The notes below the pieces were generated by a model. It saw only the letters and a list, made by a program, of their open reading frames with translations. It was not told the DNA's origin and ran no database searches. This document shows, piece after piece, positions 10,132-24,297 of a stretch of 64,000 nt of DNA. This DNA is from Favolaschia claudopus (lineage: Eukaryota > Basidiomycota > Agaricomycetes > Agaricales > Mycenaceae): contig JAWWNJ010000039.1 of NCBI GenBank assembly GCA_037176885.1, positions 806,001 through 870,000 of the forward strand. The letters run 5' to 3'. The first letter of the stretch is position 1. Each line of letters opens with the position of its first letter. The translations under genes and the position numbers were made by a program.

Positions 10132-12399
10132 TCAATGCAAAAATTCGACTCCAAGCGGCATCTGTGTACGTTCATGCAGCTTGCCCTTCACCATTGGCGC
10201 CATGATAGCACCAACAGGTACTCGTAGCATCTCAATGTCGTCCATTCCGGGGGGAGGGGTGAATTTGATGTTTTCGATGAGCTCTGTGATTGTCGACTGC
10301 ATTTCCAGCAATCTGCAGAAAATATGAGTTCCACTGCGGGTAGAAAACATCTGCGCTGAGAGAGACATACGCGAATCGAAAGCCGATGCATCCCGAGTTA
10401 CCACCCGAAAAAGTCAAGCTGACGAAGCATTCGAAAGAGATAGAACTGTGTTTTGTTTCAACTTACACATTTGCATGTAGGCCAACGGAGACCTGTGTAT
10501 CCCTGAGATGCGGGTTCAGGAATCGCCGAGGATTCCACTCATGTGCGTCCGCACCCCACACGCTTGCTAGCCTTTGGAAAGAGAGTTGAGTCGTTCATTA
10601 ATTCATAAGGAAGAGGCCTTTACCGATTGTAAGCGCAGGTGGAGATTAGGACCGGAACCCCGCTTCCGATCTCAATATCCGCAATGGTCTTGCCCGATTT
10701 CAAAGTGATGGGTTTTGATAGCGGGATAATATCGTGAATGGCCGACTCGCGTGTAACCCATGGTGAGATGGGGTGAAACCGCAGGACCTCCTGTATTTGC
10801 GGTTTTGATCAACATAGCATACAGTCTCCTGCCGCAATTCACCTTGATACACGCATTAGTGAAGACCAACGCATCCAAGTCAGCCACACTGAAATCTCTC
10901 TGACGCAGCGGCAGCTTCGCGCGTCGCCCAGTAATTTCCCGCCGAATCTCGTCTTGGTCTGCCTGGTGATGTGCAAGCTCGTACGCCAGCCAGGTGAGCG
11001 TGGTGGCGGTGGTTTCGTGGCCAGCGAATAATAGTGTGCTGAGAGAAAAAAAAAGTGAGTTTTTATTGATACATGCAGCATTGTTTTTACATACGTGACT
11101 TGGGATAAGACCTCATCCTCGCTCAGTCGCACACTTGAATCACTTGAGTTGTTTGCGTCAACTATACACGAAAGGTCAACCTACAGATCATTGGAAGTGT
11201 GAAAACTTACCGATGATACTCAATATGTCGGCATGATGTGGTTTCTTACCCTCTGACACATATTGAGTCATATCCTTGAGCATCTCTTTCCCAGCGCGCT
11301 TCCCAGCTACCAGATACTCTCGGAAACGCACAAACTGGCGGAAAGGTAGATATTCGACAAAGCGGAGAAGGGATTCCGGAATAAACTGCCAGGTTGCACC
11401 GAAGAGAATTGCCGGCTTGGAAGGGTGCAAATTAGAGTTCGCCCTACATCGTCATGAGAGAAAGACATGGGAGACGTTCGGCGCAGCTAACCATAAATTG
11501 TGAAAGATGTCTGAGAATTCGTTGCGCTCCTCAAATCCGTCAAGAGATCCGAAATGATAATCGAAAACCGCTGATGAAAGGTTGAATTTGATGAATAAAC
11601 ACGATCACAGTAGTCGTACTCTCCCCAATAATATCCAGCGTTGCGTTAGAGAATCCCCGGCTGACGCTGAGGACCTGCGGCTTGGACATGTCGCCGCATT
11701 GCAGCTGATCTTTCCAGATTTGAACGAGCTGCAGGCAAAACCAATGAGACCTAAGTCGAGAATTTGCATATTTGGCTATACCTGAGCTGCAACACGGCGA
11801 AAAATGGGTAGAAAGGCACGTATAGGCTGAGCAGCGAATGCAGGAGCTAGCACTTTTCTGTGTTGAACATGCGTGTCGTCTGTTTGGAATTCAAGACATG
11901 TCACAGAATGAGTAAATTTACTCACCCGCGGCCCACGACACACCACGTCCAAATGCAAGGGCTGTAAACTGTCTGGAGAGCCTTGTCTTGGGGTAACCAT
12001 AACCTTGAACGTGTAGAATGTGATGGATTGCCTTCGGATCCGCTACCATGAGTGATTCTCCCTGACATTCAAGTTGGCCACTGCTGTGAGAAACCAAGAA
12101 AGAATAGTAGTCACTACACCTGAAACTTACGCCAAAACAGTCATCGATCCGCCAGATATTCCCATAACGGCGATTCCATTCAAAATCGAGTTCTCCGACA
12201 TCATTCTGCCGGTTGAACCTAAGCTGATGGCCTAGGTCGCGTAGTTAGAAGCTTTCAATGATGTTCAGTAAGAGAAACTACCATAGAGCCAAGAACCAGA
12301 GCGTGGACCAGCTATATCGTGGAGCCAGCGGCGACGTCGACGCATGGACAGGCAGAGAATGGCGAAACCAAAGATGAAAGCCAAAATTATGGTGTGCAT
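10132..12399 (-). CDS. Cytochrome P450 monooxygenase between the two terpene synthases
   Basis: The ATG at 12399-12397 starts a hydrophobic anchor (MHTIILAFIFGFAILCLSM) followed by RRRRR and the proline-region block DIAGPRSGSWLYG. About a dozen exons follow, with blocks DVGELDFEWNRRYGNIWRI, GYGYPKTR, HRKVLAPAF, I-helix AGHETTATTL, ExxR as EVLR, WGADAHEWNPRRF, and heme loop FSGGNSGCIG with the cysteine ligand. The usual arginine two residues before the cysteine is Ser here. The tail contains GMDDIEML..VPVGAIMAP, common in basidiomycete P450s. One boundary (about 12131-12080) is uncertain. Its position between two terpene synthases suggests it oxidises their product; that is inference. Confidence 0.88.
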
Positions 12400-13502
12400 T
12401 TTAGGTGTGAAAAATTCAACGTCGAACTTCGTATCGTCAAGTGTGGGGAGCGCATTTTATCAGTTGAATGGTGTGCGGGTTTCCCTTGGGTTTCCCGAGT
12501 GGTCGGCCTAGGTTTAAATTCTACGGCGACCAAATCTCGGATTCGGGCAGTGACCGCCCTGAGAAATACTGACCAGCTCTCGTCCTCCATCATGGTAATC
12601 GTACCGGGTGCGAGCAATACATTGCGGTCCTAAGGTAGAATAGAGTGGGCTCCCGACTCCGAGTCGGCGGAAACCCGCGCTGATGCAGTCGAAGTGGTAC
12701 AACCCTTCAGCCTGAGCTTCTGAGGAGATTTGAGACTTTCCGCCATTCAATGTACAGCGCTTGAGCTTCGTTGCTGGCGGCCCTCCGACACCGACTCTAC
12801 TCAACTTTTCCCAGGACTCAGCCTGGACTGGGAAGTAAAGAAAGAATGCCGGGAACCGGGCCGACATCCGCCGACCCAACTCAAAACTCTGCTACCAGGA
12901 CCACAATACAGGTTGCAGACTCAGCGCTGGTTTCATGCTCACGGACCTCGGCAGCCGCAAAGACAGTGGCTTCTTTGTCGCAGCCCTCTTCTATCCTCTT
13001 AAATCACGAACGCTTCAAGTTCCAAGCTGTAGCAGCCGTTCCTCAAGTCATAATTGCCGCCATGATGCAAGCTCGACCGGTCGTTCACCACTTTTTTTAC
13101 GATGCAACGGTTTTCGAAGGCTTAAGACATCTGGATTCAACGTTCGAGTCACTGAAGCTACTGAAGAACGAGCTCGCGTTTAATTTCTCAAACACTGAAA
13201 CAGCTTTCCCATATGAATAGTTCGAACTTGCGGCGCCCGAGCCACGGTCTTCAACCACGTTCAAAGTCGGCGGAGGCTAGCGGTTGGACTATATAAAACC
13301 AAGACTAGCGGCAAACAGCTCGCCGCCGGTTTTGAGTCCTACGCCAAATCAGACGGTTCAAGCAAATGGACCCCGCATAACACTTTCTCATCAACCTGCT
13401 CTGACGCCAATATTTCAATTCAAGTGAGTCGGTGGATGATTTAAGGCCACCCTGGGTCAGGACTCTCCACACCTGCCACCTCTCATATCGTTCCCACTTT
13501 CA
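12400..13502. other. Intergenic stretch, divergent P450 and terpene synthase 2 promoters
   Basis: This is about 1.1 kb between divergent starts. A frame open at 12771..13220 looks partly protein-like but has no recognisable motif or continuation, so I do not call it. The stretch probably holds a shared regulatory region for the P450 and synthase 2. Confidence 0.4.
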
Positions 13503-14766
13503 ATGGATAGACAAGTGTATTATCTCCCTCAGACGCTGCGTAATTGGCCTTGGGGTCGTCTCATAAACCCCTACTATGCTCAGGCTCGGATGGAATCTGT
13601 CGCCTGGCTTGAAAGTTTCTGTCCCTTCTCCTCCCAAGCGCAGCATGTGTTCAACAAATGCGACTTCAGTAATTTTCGTCTGACTGATTTATGATCTAAT
13701 CCCTGACATCCCGCGTAGGTTTGGTCTCTGCGTTGACTTTTCCGAAGGCTTCACATTGTAAGGTCTGCTGCAGGCGGTGTCAGCATTTGTCACAGAAAAC
13801 CATCTAGACGACCTGCGCAGCTGTTGTGATTTGATGCACACATTTTTTACGCTGGATGAGTATACTGACGCGTTGGGTCCTCCGGATGTGAAGGCACTGT
13901 GCGATGCCACCATGGAAGCCATCGAAAATCCCGACAAACCCCGGCCGGAGGGTGAAAACATAATTGGCGAGATCGCGCGACAGTCAGTTAGCGCCCAAAC
14001 AGCGAAGGCTACGCATTGACGTTCATTCTAGGTTCTGGAGGCGCGCATCTGTTGATGTTCCTAGGCCCTGTCAAGAACGCTTTGTTAACTCCTGGCGCAC
14101 TTACCTCGGCTCTGTTGTCGAGCAAGCCGAGCGTCGCTCCAATTCATACATCTGTACAATGAACGAATATCTGGCAGCCCGCCGAAATAATATCGGTTCT
14201 GACCCCTCGTTTGTCTTTCTCGAAATTTCTCTTCAGCTCGACCTGCCTCACGAAGTCATGGAGCACCCGCTCATTGTCGCGCTCAATCGCGACACGACCG
14301 ACATGATCATCTTGGCCAACGTATGTGTGCTCGTTTTACCTTGTCGTGACATCGGTTCAGATTTTCGATTAGGACATGTGCTCGTACAAGAAAGAGGTGC
14401 TTGCCAATGACGCCGACTACAACGCTGTCACGGTGGTAATGGTCAACGAGCACACCGACATTGCGGGGGGCATTCAGTGGATCTCGGACTACCATGACGA
14501 GATTATCGAGCACTTCCTGCGTGTTAGGGAGGATGTGATCAAGAAGAATGGCTTTCCGTCGTGGGGTACGGATATCGACGACCAAGTGGCCAAGTACATC
14601 GATGGACTGGGTAATGTCACCTCGTTAACCTCGCACCGTATCGCTTACACCCCCCGGTATAGGTCAATGGATCCGCGGTCATGATGAGTGGAACTTTGGC
14701 TCCGGACGATATTTCGGTGACCGTGGCCTTGAGATTCAGAAGACACGTACCGTGGTCATAACGTGA
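13503..14766 (+). CDS. Sesquiterpene synthase 2 (tandem paralogue)
   Basis: Six exons (13503..13668, 13719..13757, 13808..13982, 14032..14320, 14373..14610, 14663..14766) have exactly the same lengths as in synthase 1, giving 336 aa. Motifs are conserved: [14 protein letters not shown] and GSGRYFG, so it should be an active class I cyclase. By eye about nine in ten residues match synthase 1, with most changes in exon 1 (for example DKQ..PHTLRNWSWDRLM to [16 protein letters not shown]) and very few in exon 5. Intron 5 is also almost identical. It is a recent duplicate or a target of gene conversion. Different active-site residues around exon 1-2 could alter the product. Confidence 0.93.
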
Positions 14767-15112
14767 ACGAAATGTATCCTCGATTCTTCCTTTCAATATC
14801 ATGATATAGAGCCTCCGTTATTTGAAGGGGGCTCTCGACGCTGCCGCCAAAGGAGCGAAAGCTACTGAAGGGTTTGGACCTGGAGAGGTTATAATTGAAG
14901 TCAGACAAAAAGCCCGCCTTCCAATGCCAGATAGTAGTACGGCCGTAGGTCGCGGTCGTTGCAGAGTAACAAATATAAGAACATAACCAATCTTGAGAGA
15001 AAGTTAGCGAGCTTGTTCGCCGCGGCGTGCATTTCTGTCTCTTCCTCAACCTTGTCCTCAACCAAGGCAATTGGCTTCTCTCAGCTTGGCCCTTGCTCGC
15101 GCGCCGTCACTT

Positions 15113-17777
15113 ATGCCCCCCATCCTATTGAGGGGTCGAAGTCTCATGCGAGGGCCCTGGCGATATTTATTCTGGCTCTCTGTGGCCTTCATCCTCGGCA
15201 GAGCCAGTCACCTCTTATTCCCTGTGTTTCCGCAACACCCACCGATACCCATCTCACCAGAACATATTTTCTCGGGCTCTGACGATGCGGTCTCTGAGTT
15301 GGATCCCATTTCTACGACAGTCGTTACTATGAGCTCGGCTCAGCTCAGCTTGGACGCGCTTCTCGCAAAACAGTCGACGACGCTTGAAGAAGCGACTGCG
15401 CGCTATTATCTCAAGGCCGGCCGTCCACCACCACAAAACTTCGACAGGTGGTTTGAGTTCGCTCGGGAGAATGAATGCCTGATAGACGAATACGATCAAA
15501 TTCACCGTGACTTTGAGCCATTTTATCAGTTGGCTGTTGATCATCCAACGCATTTCCAAGCTATGATAGATAAAGGGAGAGTCATGGTGCGTATGGCGAC
15601 TCCCGATTTCAGCTCCATCTCATGTTCTACCAGATTCTAAACGAAACAGAGGGATTGAATAGACGACAGCAAGAAGCAATCGGCTTGACTGCGATCAGAA
15701 TTATCAATGGCACTGTTGAAATGCCTCCGTACAGTGGGACTGCATTTGCGAAGGACCTGTCCTATGGTTTGAGACGGGTACATCTACCTGCATACCACTC
15801 CTTCGGACACTGACGTGTTCAGTTTGCCCATTTACTTCCAGATATGGAGTTTCTTTTGAATGGAAGAGATGAACCTCGCGTTGTCTTCAACGTGCGGGAC
15901 CTAGGGGCGCGCACGCGGGCTTCGAAACTCGAAGATCTTAATCCTTTCCACCTTGCTCCGTACCCAACAGAAGATTTTTTCAGGAATCAGAGCGGATGCA
16001 GCCTGCTCAGCAAAGCTAAGGGTTTTGCCTATGATGACACCTCCAACATCTCATGTAACGCTCTGTTCATCGTCTTCGAATGCACTCGTTAACTCACAGC
16101 CTTGATATAGTTCTGCGATCAAGCTCTAGCTCCGACTTCACGACTGATTTGTGGCCACTTTTGAGTTCAACAAAAATTTCGCCATGCTTCTCCGACATCC
16201 TCTTTCCGAGCCAAGTCAGTTGACTCTGTTCCTTCATTGATCTTGTTTGAGAGTAAATCACCAGTACTTTTATCGAAAATCGCGCTGGTCACCCAAGCTG
16301 CCCCCGAACAATATAACGTGGGATGAGAGGAAACCGCAGCTTTGTGAGCGATTTTTTTACGCCTTCAAGGTGTTACCATGTCCACACCAACCAAGAAGCG
16401 TAGACTGGCGAGGTGCTAGCAACGGTGGGCACATCATTGGCGACAATTATCACCTATTTCCACGGTTTCGACTGGTTGAGCTTGGCAGCAAACACCCCGA
16501 ACTTCTGGACGTAAAAATGACTGGTTTCCCGAAAGGCCACTGCGGTAAAGATTGCGACAGCAGTCGTATTGTCAAGGAATACGGTATCACGTTGAAAAAC
16601 GTCCCCAGAAAAGACATTTTGCAGTATAAGTACCTCCTCGATATCGATGGCAACACGTTTTCCGGTCGATTTCTTATGTGGTTGAAATCGGGATCCTTGG
16701 TATTCAAGGTTCGTGCCGTCGGCGTATGTTTTTGACAGTAGCAATGATAGTGTTTTTTCATTTCAGTTGACCGCTTTCGAAGAGTATTTTACAGGGAATC
16801 CTGAAAATAATGACAATCACAAACAAAAATATTTGCAATTCCCGAAAAGGAAATTCGTGCTGCTGCGCTCCTTCTCGTCTTTTTCCAGCCACAGAAGCTT
16901 TCAGGCACTGCAGGAGGTCGTAAAAATGCTTTTAGTATGCTACTCTAAGGATTTTGGTGGTACAAACTCGAGGGAAGACCAATGGAAGCTAAGCCAGCAA
17001 TGCATTCACTAGTTGGACCGACTACACAGGAAAATGACGCCAGATAGATAGCTATCCGGAAAAAGATGGAATATAACAATAGGAGAATATGGTACTCTAC
17101 TCTTCCCCAAAGCTTGGGTTGAAACAGAGCTCAAATGAAGCTGTTGCGAGTCCCATTGACTGAGGCAATACAAGGGCAATAAGAACTGGAAGGGAGTACA
17201 CATCAATTCAGCACCCCAGTGGTAGTATTATGATTTATCTTCTAAATCCTCTTCTACTCTTCTTCATAGCGAGAAAGGCCGTCCAACTCGATGTAACGGG
17301 CACTAGATAGTTCACATCACTCTGCTGTTGATGCATCGAATTGCGAGCACAGAAAGGCACAGGTGAGGGCGGGTTGAACTCGAAGACCTCCAGAATGACC
17401 ATATGCACTGTCCAGGACGTCAGAAGAAGGATTGCCGTGAGTTGAGAGCTCAAAAACAAGGAGAAGGAAAGGGAAGAACCCAAATTTCCTTTTTGGGAAA
17501 CACAATTTTTTTATTCGTGATTGTCATTATTTTCAGGATTCCCTGTAACAATTGGATCCGACCATACGAGCATTATATTCCGGTCACCGATGTTGACGAT
17601 TTGGTGGAGAAGGTCAAGTGGGCCATTTCGCACGAGAGCGAAGCCCGACGAATCCAGGAGACTGGCAAAATGTTCACAGAGCGCATCATGACAGACGAAC
17701 AGAATGACTGCTACTTTGCAGCAGTGCTGCTGGAATGGGCTCGTCTACAGAGCTATGCGAGGACCCTGCATTCGTGA
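15113..17777 (+). pseudogene. GT90 (CAP10-type) glycosyltransferase, last exon split by a transposable element
   Basis: Exons 15113..15586, 15634..15777, 15823..16054, 16111..16214, 16265..16343, 16404..16708 and 16767 onward encode a Golgi-type protein: an N-terminal membrane anchor (WRYLFWLSVAFILG), then the CAP10 blocks AGRPPPQNFDRWFEFA, MEFLLNGRDEPRVVFN, WRGASNGGHIIGD, YKYLLDIDGNTFSGRF and LKSGSLVFK. In the last exon the reading frame EEYF runs into a 754-bp element and resumes at 17548 with NWIRPYEHYIPV and the normal C terminus. Without the element and the duplicated TA the exons total 530 codons. As it stands, translation would read into the element and end at about 17012, losing the C-terminal helix region. 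The insertion looks recent because the rest is intact. An unspliced allele without it may exist. Confidence 0.88.
16792..17545. mobile_element. Non-autonomous TA-flanked inverted-repeat DNA element, copy 1
   Basis: 754 bp flanked by TA on both sides (16790-16791 and 17546-17547), matching a duplicated TA target. The ends are perfect 29-nt inverted repeats beginning CAGGGAATCC (16792..16820 and 17517..17545), with imperfect pairing continuing to about 66 nt. I see no transposase; open frames inside are short. TA target and terminal repeats fit a Tc1/mariner-mobilised MITE-like element. It is inserted in the GT90 coding exon. Confidence 0.9.
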
Positions 17778-17858
17778 TGAAGGGCACACCGTGTAATTAT
17801 TTTGGGACCCTGACATACACACAAAATTCTCGAGCGGTGGATATCGACGAACACACTG

Positions 17859-18976
17859 TTAAGCGGAGGCGAGGAATTTATCAAGGCGTTTACGAAGTGG
17901 ATGGTCCGGACGAACGCCTACTAAGCGCAGAGCGGCCGCAAGATCTCTAGCTATTCGAACTTTCTCCTCCTCATCCCCTCCCTTGGATTCAAGCAGCTCC
18001 TTCACGGCACGAGCCAATCGACCCTTGGGTATCGGGGAGGGAGTGGATTTTCCGCTGGGTTTGGGGATCTTGTTCTTGGCCTTCTTACCCTTAATTACAG
18101 GAACAGCAAGCAAGGGCTCAAAGACTTCGGTGCGAAACCGACGGTGGGCGAGGGCAGCGACAGAGATAATACGTTCGGGAGGGCTGGAGGCTTCTGCGCA
18201 CGCTTCGGCTGAAGCCATAGTCTCTCCAGTCCCATCAGGTTTATAGCCCCACTTCTTGAGTTCCTCCGTTCTCTTTTCCTTCAATTTCTCGGATATCTGC
18301 TCTCTGGAATCTTCTGCGGTTATTGTTTTCGCGACCAGCTCCAGCACATCGTTTAAACGAAGCCATCCCTTGTCTTCATCTGTTGCCCTAGAAAATGAAC
18401 ACATATTGCGTAAAGAAGCCATTGCTCGCATGTATAGCAATTGGAAAGCATTTACCTCTTGACGTAGTGTCGATTGACATAATTCAGAAGGCGGTTGACA
18501 GAGGTTGCTCCAGCAGAAAAACGATTGAAGCATGGAACAATGTAGTGTACCAGAGTGGAATCATCTTGGGGGGCCCCGAGCATCACCTCGCGTGCGGCCT
18601 CGATGTAGTATTTGTCGAGTTGCTCGTAGAGGTCTGTACCGCTCGCAGGTTCACCAGAGGATCGAGCATTCGACTTCGACTCGCTCTGAGATGTGAAACT
18701 AACGCTCCAGTCAACACACAGATGCCGGAGAATGCATCAGCCACTTTACTAGTTGTAGCAAGCGGTGTGGATGCCAGCGTAGAACCCAATATCAATAGCG
18801 GGAGCCTTCTTCGAATCGTTGGTTGGGCTTTTGACGATATGATTCAGAGCTGGCAGCAGATAGGCCCACAAGGAGGATAACGAGGCCGCAGGATTGGCGC
18901 TGCCGGAAGACGCGGGTAGAGGAGCAGGGGCGGGCGCCTTACCCTTGCCTTTGCCCTTGGACTCTGAGCTTGACAT
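17859..18976 (-). CDS. Short cullin-repeat-like protein without C-terminal cullin homology domain
   Basis: Three exons (18976..18750, 18698..18456, 18387..17859) give 332 aa. After a Lys/Gly/Ala/Pro-rich start, residues about 30-155 resemble the N-terminal cullin repeat: SLWAYLLPALNHIV, DIGFYAGIHTACYNYF, GTDLYEQLDKYYIEAAREV, and VNRLLNYVNRHYVKR, which is the cullin LNRHWVKR-like block. The rest (ELVAKTITAEDSREQISEKL, then a Lys/Pro-rich linker and an ALRLVGVRPDHPLRKRL tail) matches no cullin homology or neddylation segment that I know. It may bind an adaptor without RING recruitment. The assignment rests on the N-terminal resemblance only. It is tail-to-tail with the GT90 gene. Confidence 0.5.
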
Positions 18977-19125
18977 GGGGGTATTCACGAAAAGTGTGAC
19001 GCGTGACTGAGGTGAAGCGCGACTCCGACTCAACATCGGCGAAATTGGACGAGGCTGCGCGATGCTCACGCGTTGAGCACGGCACCGTCGCGATAGTACG
19101 GTTCTCAAGTAATTTTTTCTAGGAA

Positions 19126-22844
<3,719 letters not shown>

Positions 22845-23218
22845 TAGAAGGGGAAAAGAATTTTGTTCGGCTGATCACGCCGCTGGTTCCCTCCATCGCG
22901 AACTTCGATGTGGGCGCCGCTTGCTCTTTGTATCTGCTCTGTTATTGTATTCAACTCCTTGTCTGGCTTTTGTTCTATGGACGGTCTTAACGACGATTCC
23001 TTGAAGACCATGTTACTGCCTATACGAGTTCTGCGAAAGACAATGAGTTACGGCTCAGTTACCTGAATCTAGCTAGGTCGCTCGGCGCGTGTTAGCGCTC
23101 TCAAGTGACACACCCTTCTGGTCCTTCTGGAATCGAAGTTCGATCTCTGCTTACTTTCGTGCCGCGGAGACCTTGCTATGCCGCCTCCATTTAAAAGCAT
23201 TCACGACTGTCCTCCGTC

Positions 23219-24134
23219 ATGACTCCAACAATGTCGTCCTCGTCCTCCAATGCACCTGAAACCGCCACTACTAGTACCGCGCGTAGCGGTCTCGTCAATT
23301 CAAGGTCGGAGGTAAGTTTCGTCCTTCACTGTTGTTGTGCTCTGCTTCAACTCTGTAGGCCGAAAGATTGTTGGATCATGACCAGACAGCCCCTCCCTCT
23401 TACTCCCTGGTGCCGCCACCCTCGTACCGGCTACCATCGTATCAGGCATCAACCGTAAGCATTCATTTTGCACCTACCAATCCAAATTCAACGCATCCAT
23501 CCATAGTACGACTGGGAGGTGTACCGGCGAGCGCATGAATTGAATATGCAACAAGACATGCAATTAACCATGGTAAACCCTCAACTTCACTTTCATTTCC
23601 GAGTCCGTTCAACACGAGGTACTATAGTGCTGCTTGGTGCTATGCGTATTAATGATGTCGCTTTTCGTCGTGTACCCGACATTGGGCCCGCCCCCGTTCA
23701 CGATCGACGCTCTCCGTGTCTACGTCTGGTTCGGCTTGGCCTTGCTCACCACTGTTGGGCTCGCCTTGCTCTCCATGGTCTGCAAATCGTGGTTAAGTCA
23801 GAATGATGTGCGTTTAATTTCATCTCGATCCACATCTTCTCAAAAGTCTGATCGAACACATACATAGCCGAGTAATCCAAGAGGTGACACGGTATGCTCA
23901 CGGTCATACTCGTATTCGAGCCCAAGTTTCTAACCTCTCATTCTCAAGAAATATCTCCCTCTCGTGACACTCTTGATTGCTTCTGGGCCTCGTACCATCT
24001 ACGCAATACTGATCTTCCTGGGCTTGGGCTTTTTCGATTTTCTGTGGCAGCATTATCCTCTGGTATGTGTAACAATCATCACAACCGGTGTATACGTATC
24101 CAATATGGTATCAACCATGTCAGGGCTGACATAG
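23219..24134 (+). CDS. Small membrane protein with PPxY-type motifs
   Basis: Five exons (23219..23311, 23359..23454, 23507..23572, 23628..23807, 23949..24134) give 206 aa. A Ser/Thr-rich N terminus precedes APPSYSL and PPPSYRL, proline-tyrosine motifs of the kind that bind WW-domain ubiquitin ligases. Three to four hydrophobic segments follow: CCLVLCVLMMSLFVVY, VWFGLALLTTVGLALLSMV, LVTLLIASG..IYAILIFLGLGFF and a last one near the C terminus. I do not recognise the family. A role as a membrane adaptor for a Rsp5-like ligase is inference from the motifs. The start codon could also be the ATG at 23231. Confidence 0.7.
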
Positions 24135-24297
24135 GGTATCCAGCGCTTGACCGAGCATTAGCGACACAATGTATATGTATACACTTAGTACAGGATAGGT
24201 ATCGATATAAACAAATGGCCAAGAAATTTACTGTAAACTATGCTCAGTCGAATAGGGTATAGTCCGTAATTCAACACTGGACGAGTGGGTGAATGAA

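Noticed and set aside
12771..13220. 149-codon open frame upstream of terpene synthase 2
   Set aside because: It partly resembles protein but no motif or partner exon is seen and it lies in the expected promoter.
17009..17206. Open frames inside the 754-bp element as possible element genes
   Set aside because: They are under 85 codons, on the opposite strand to each other and have no transposase motifs; the element looks non-autonomous.
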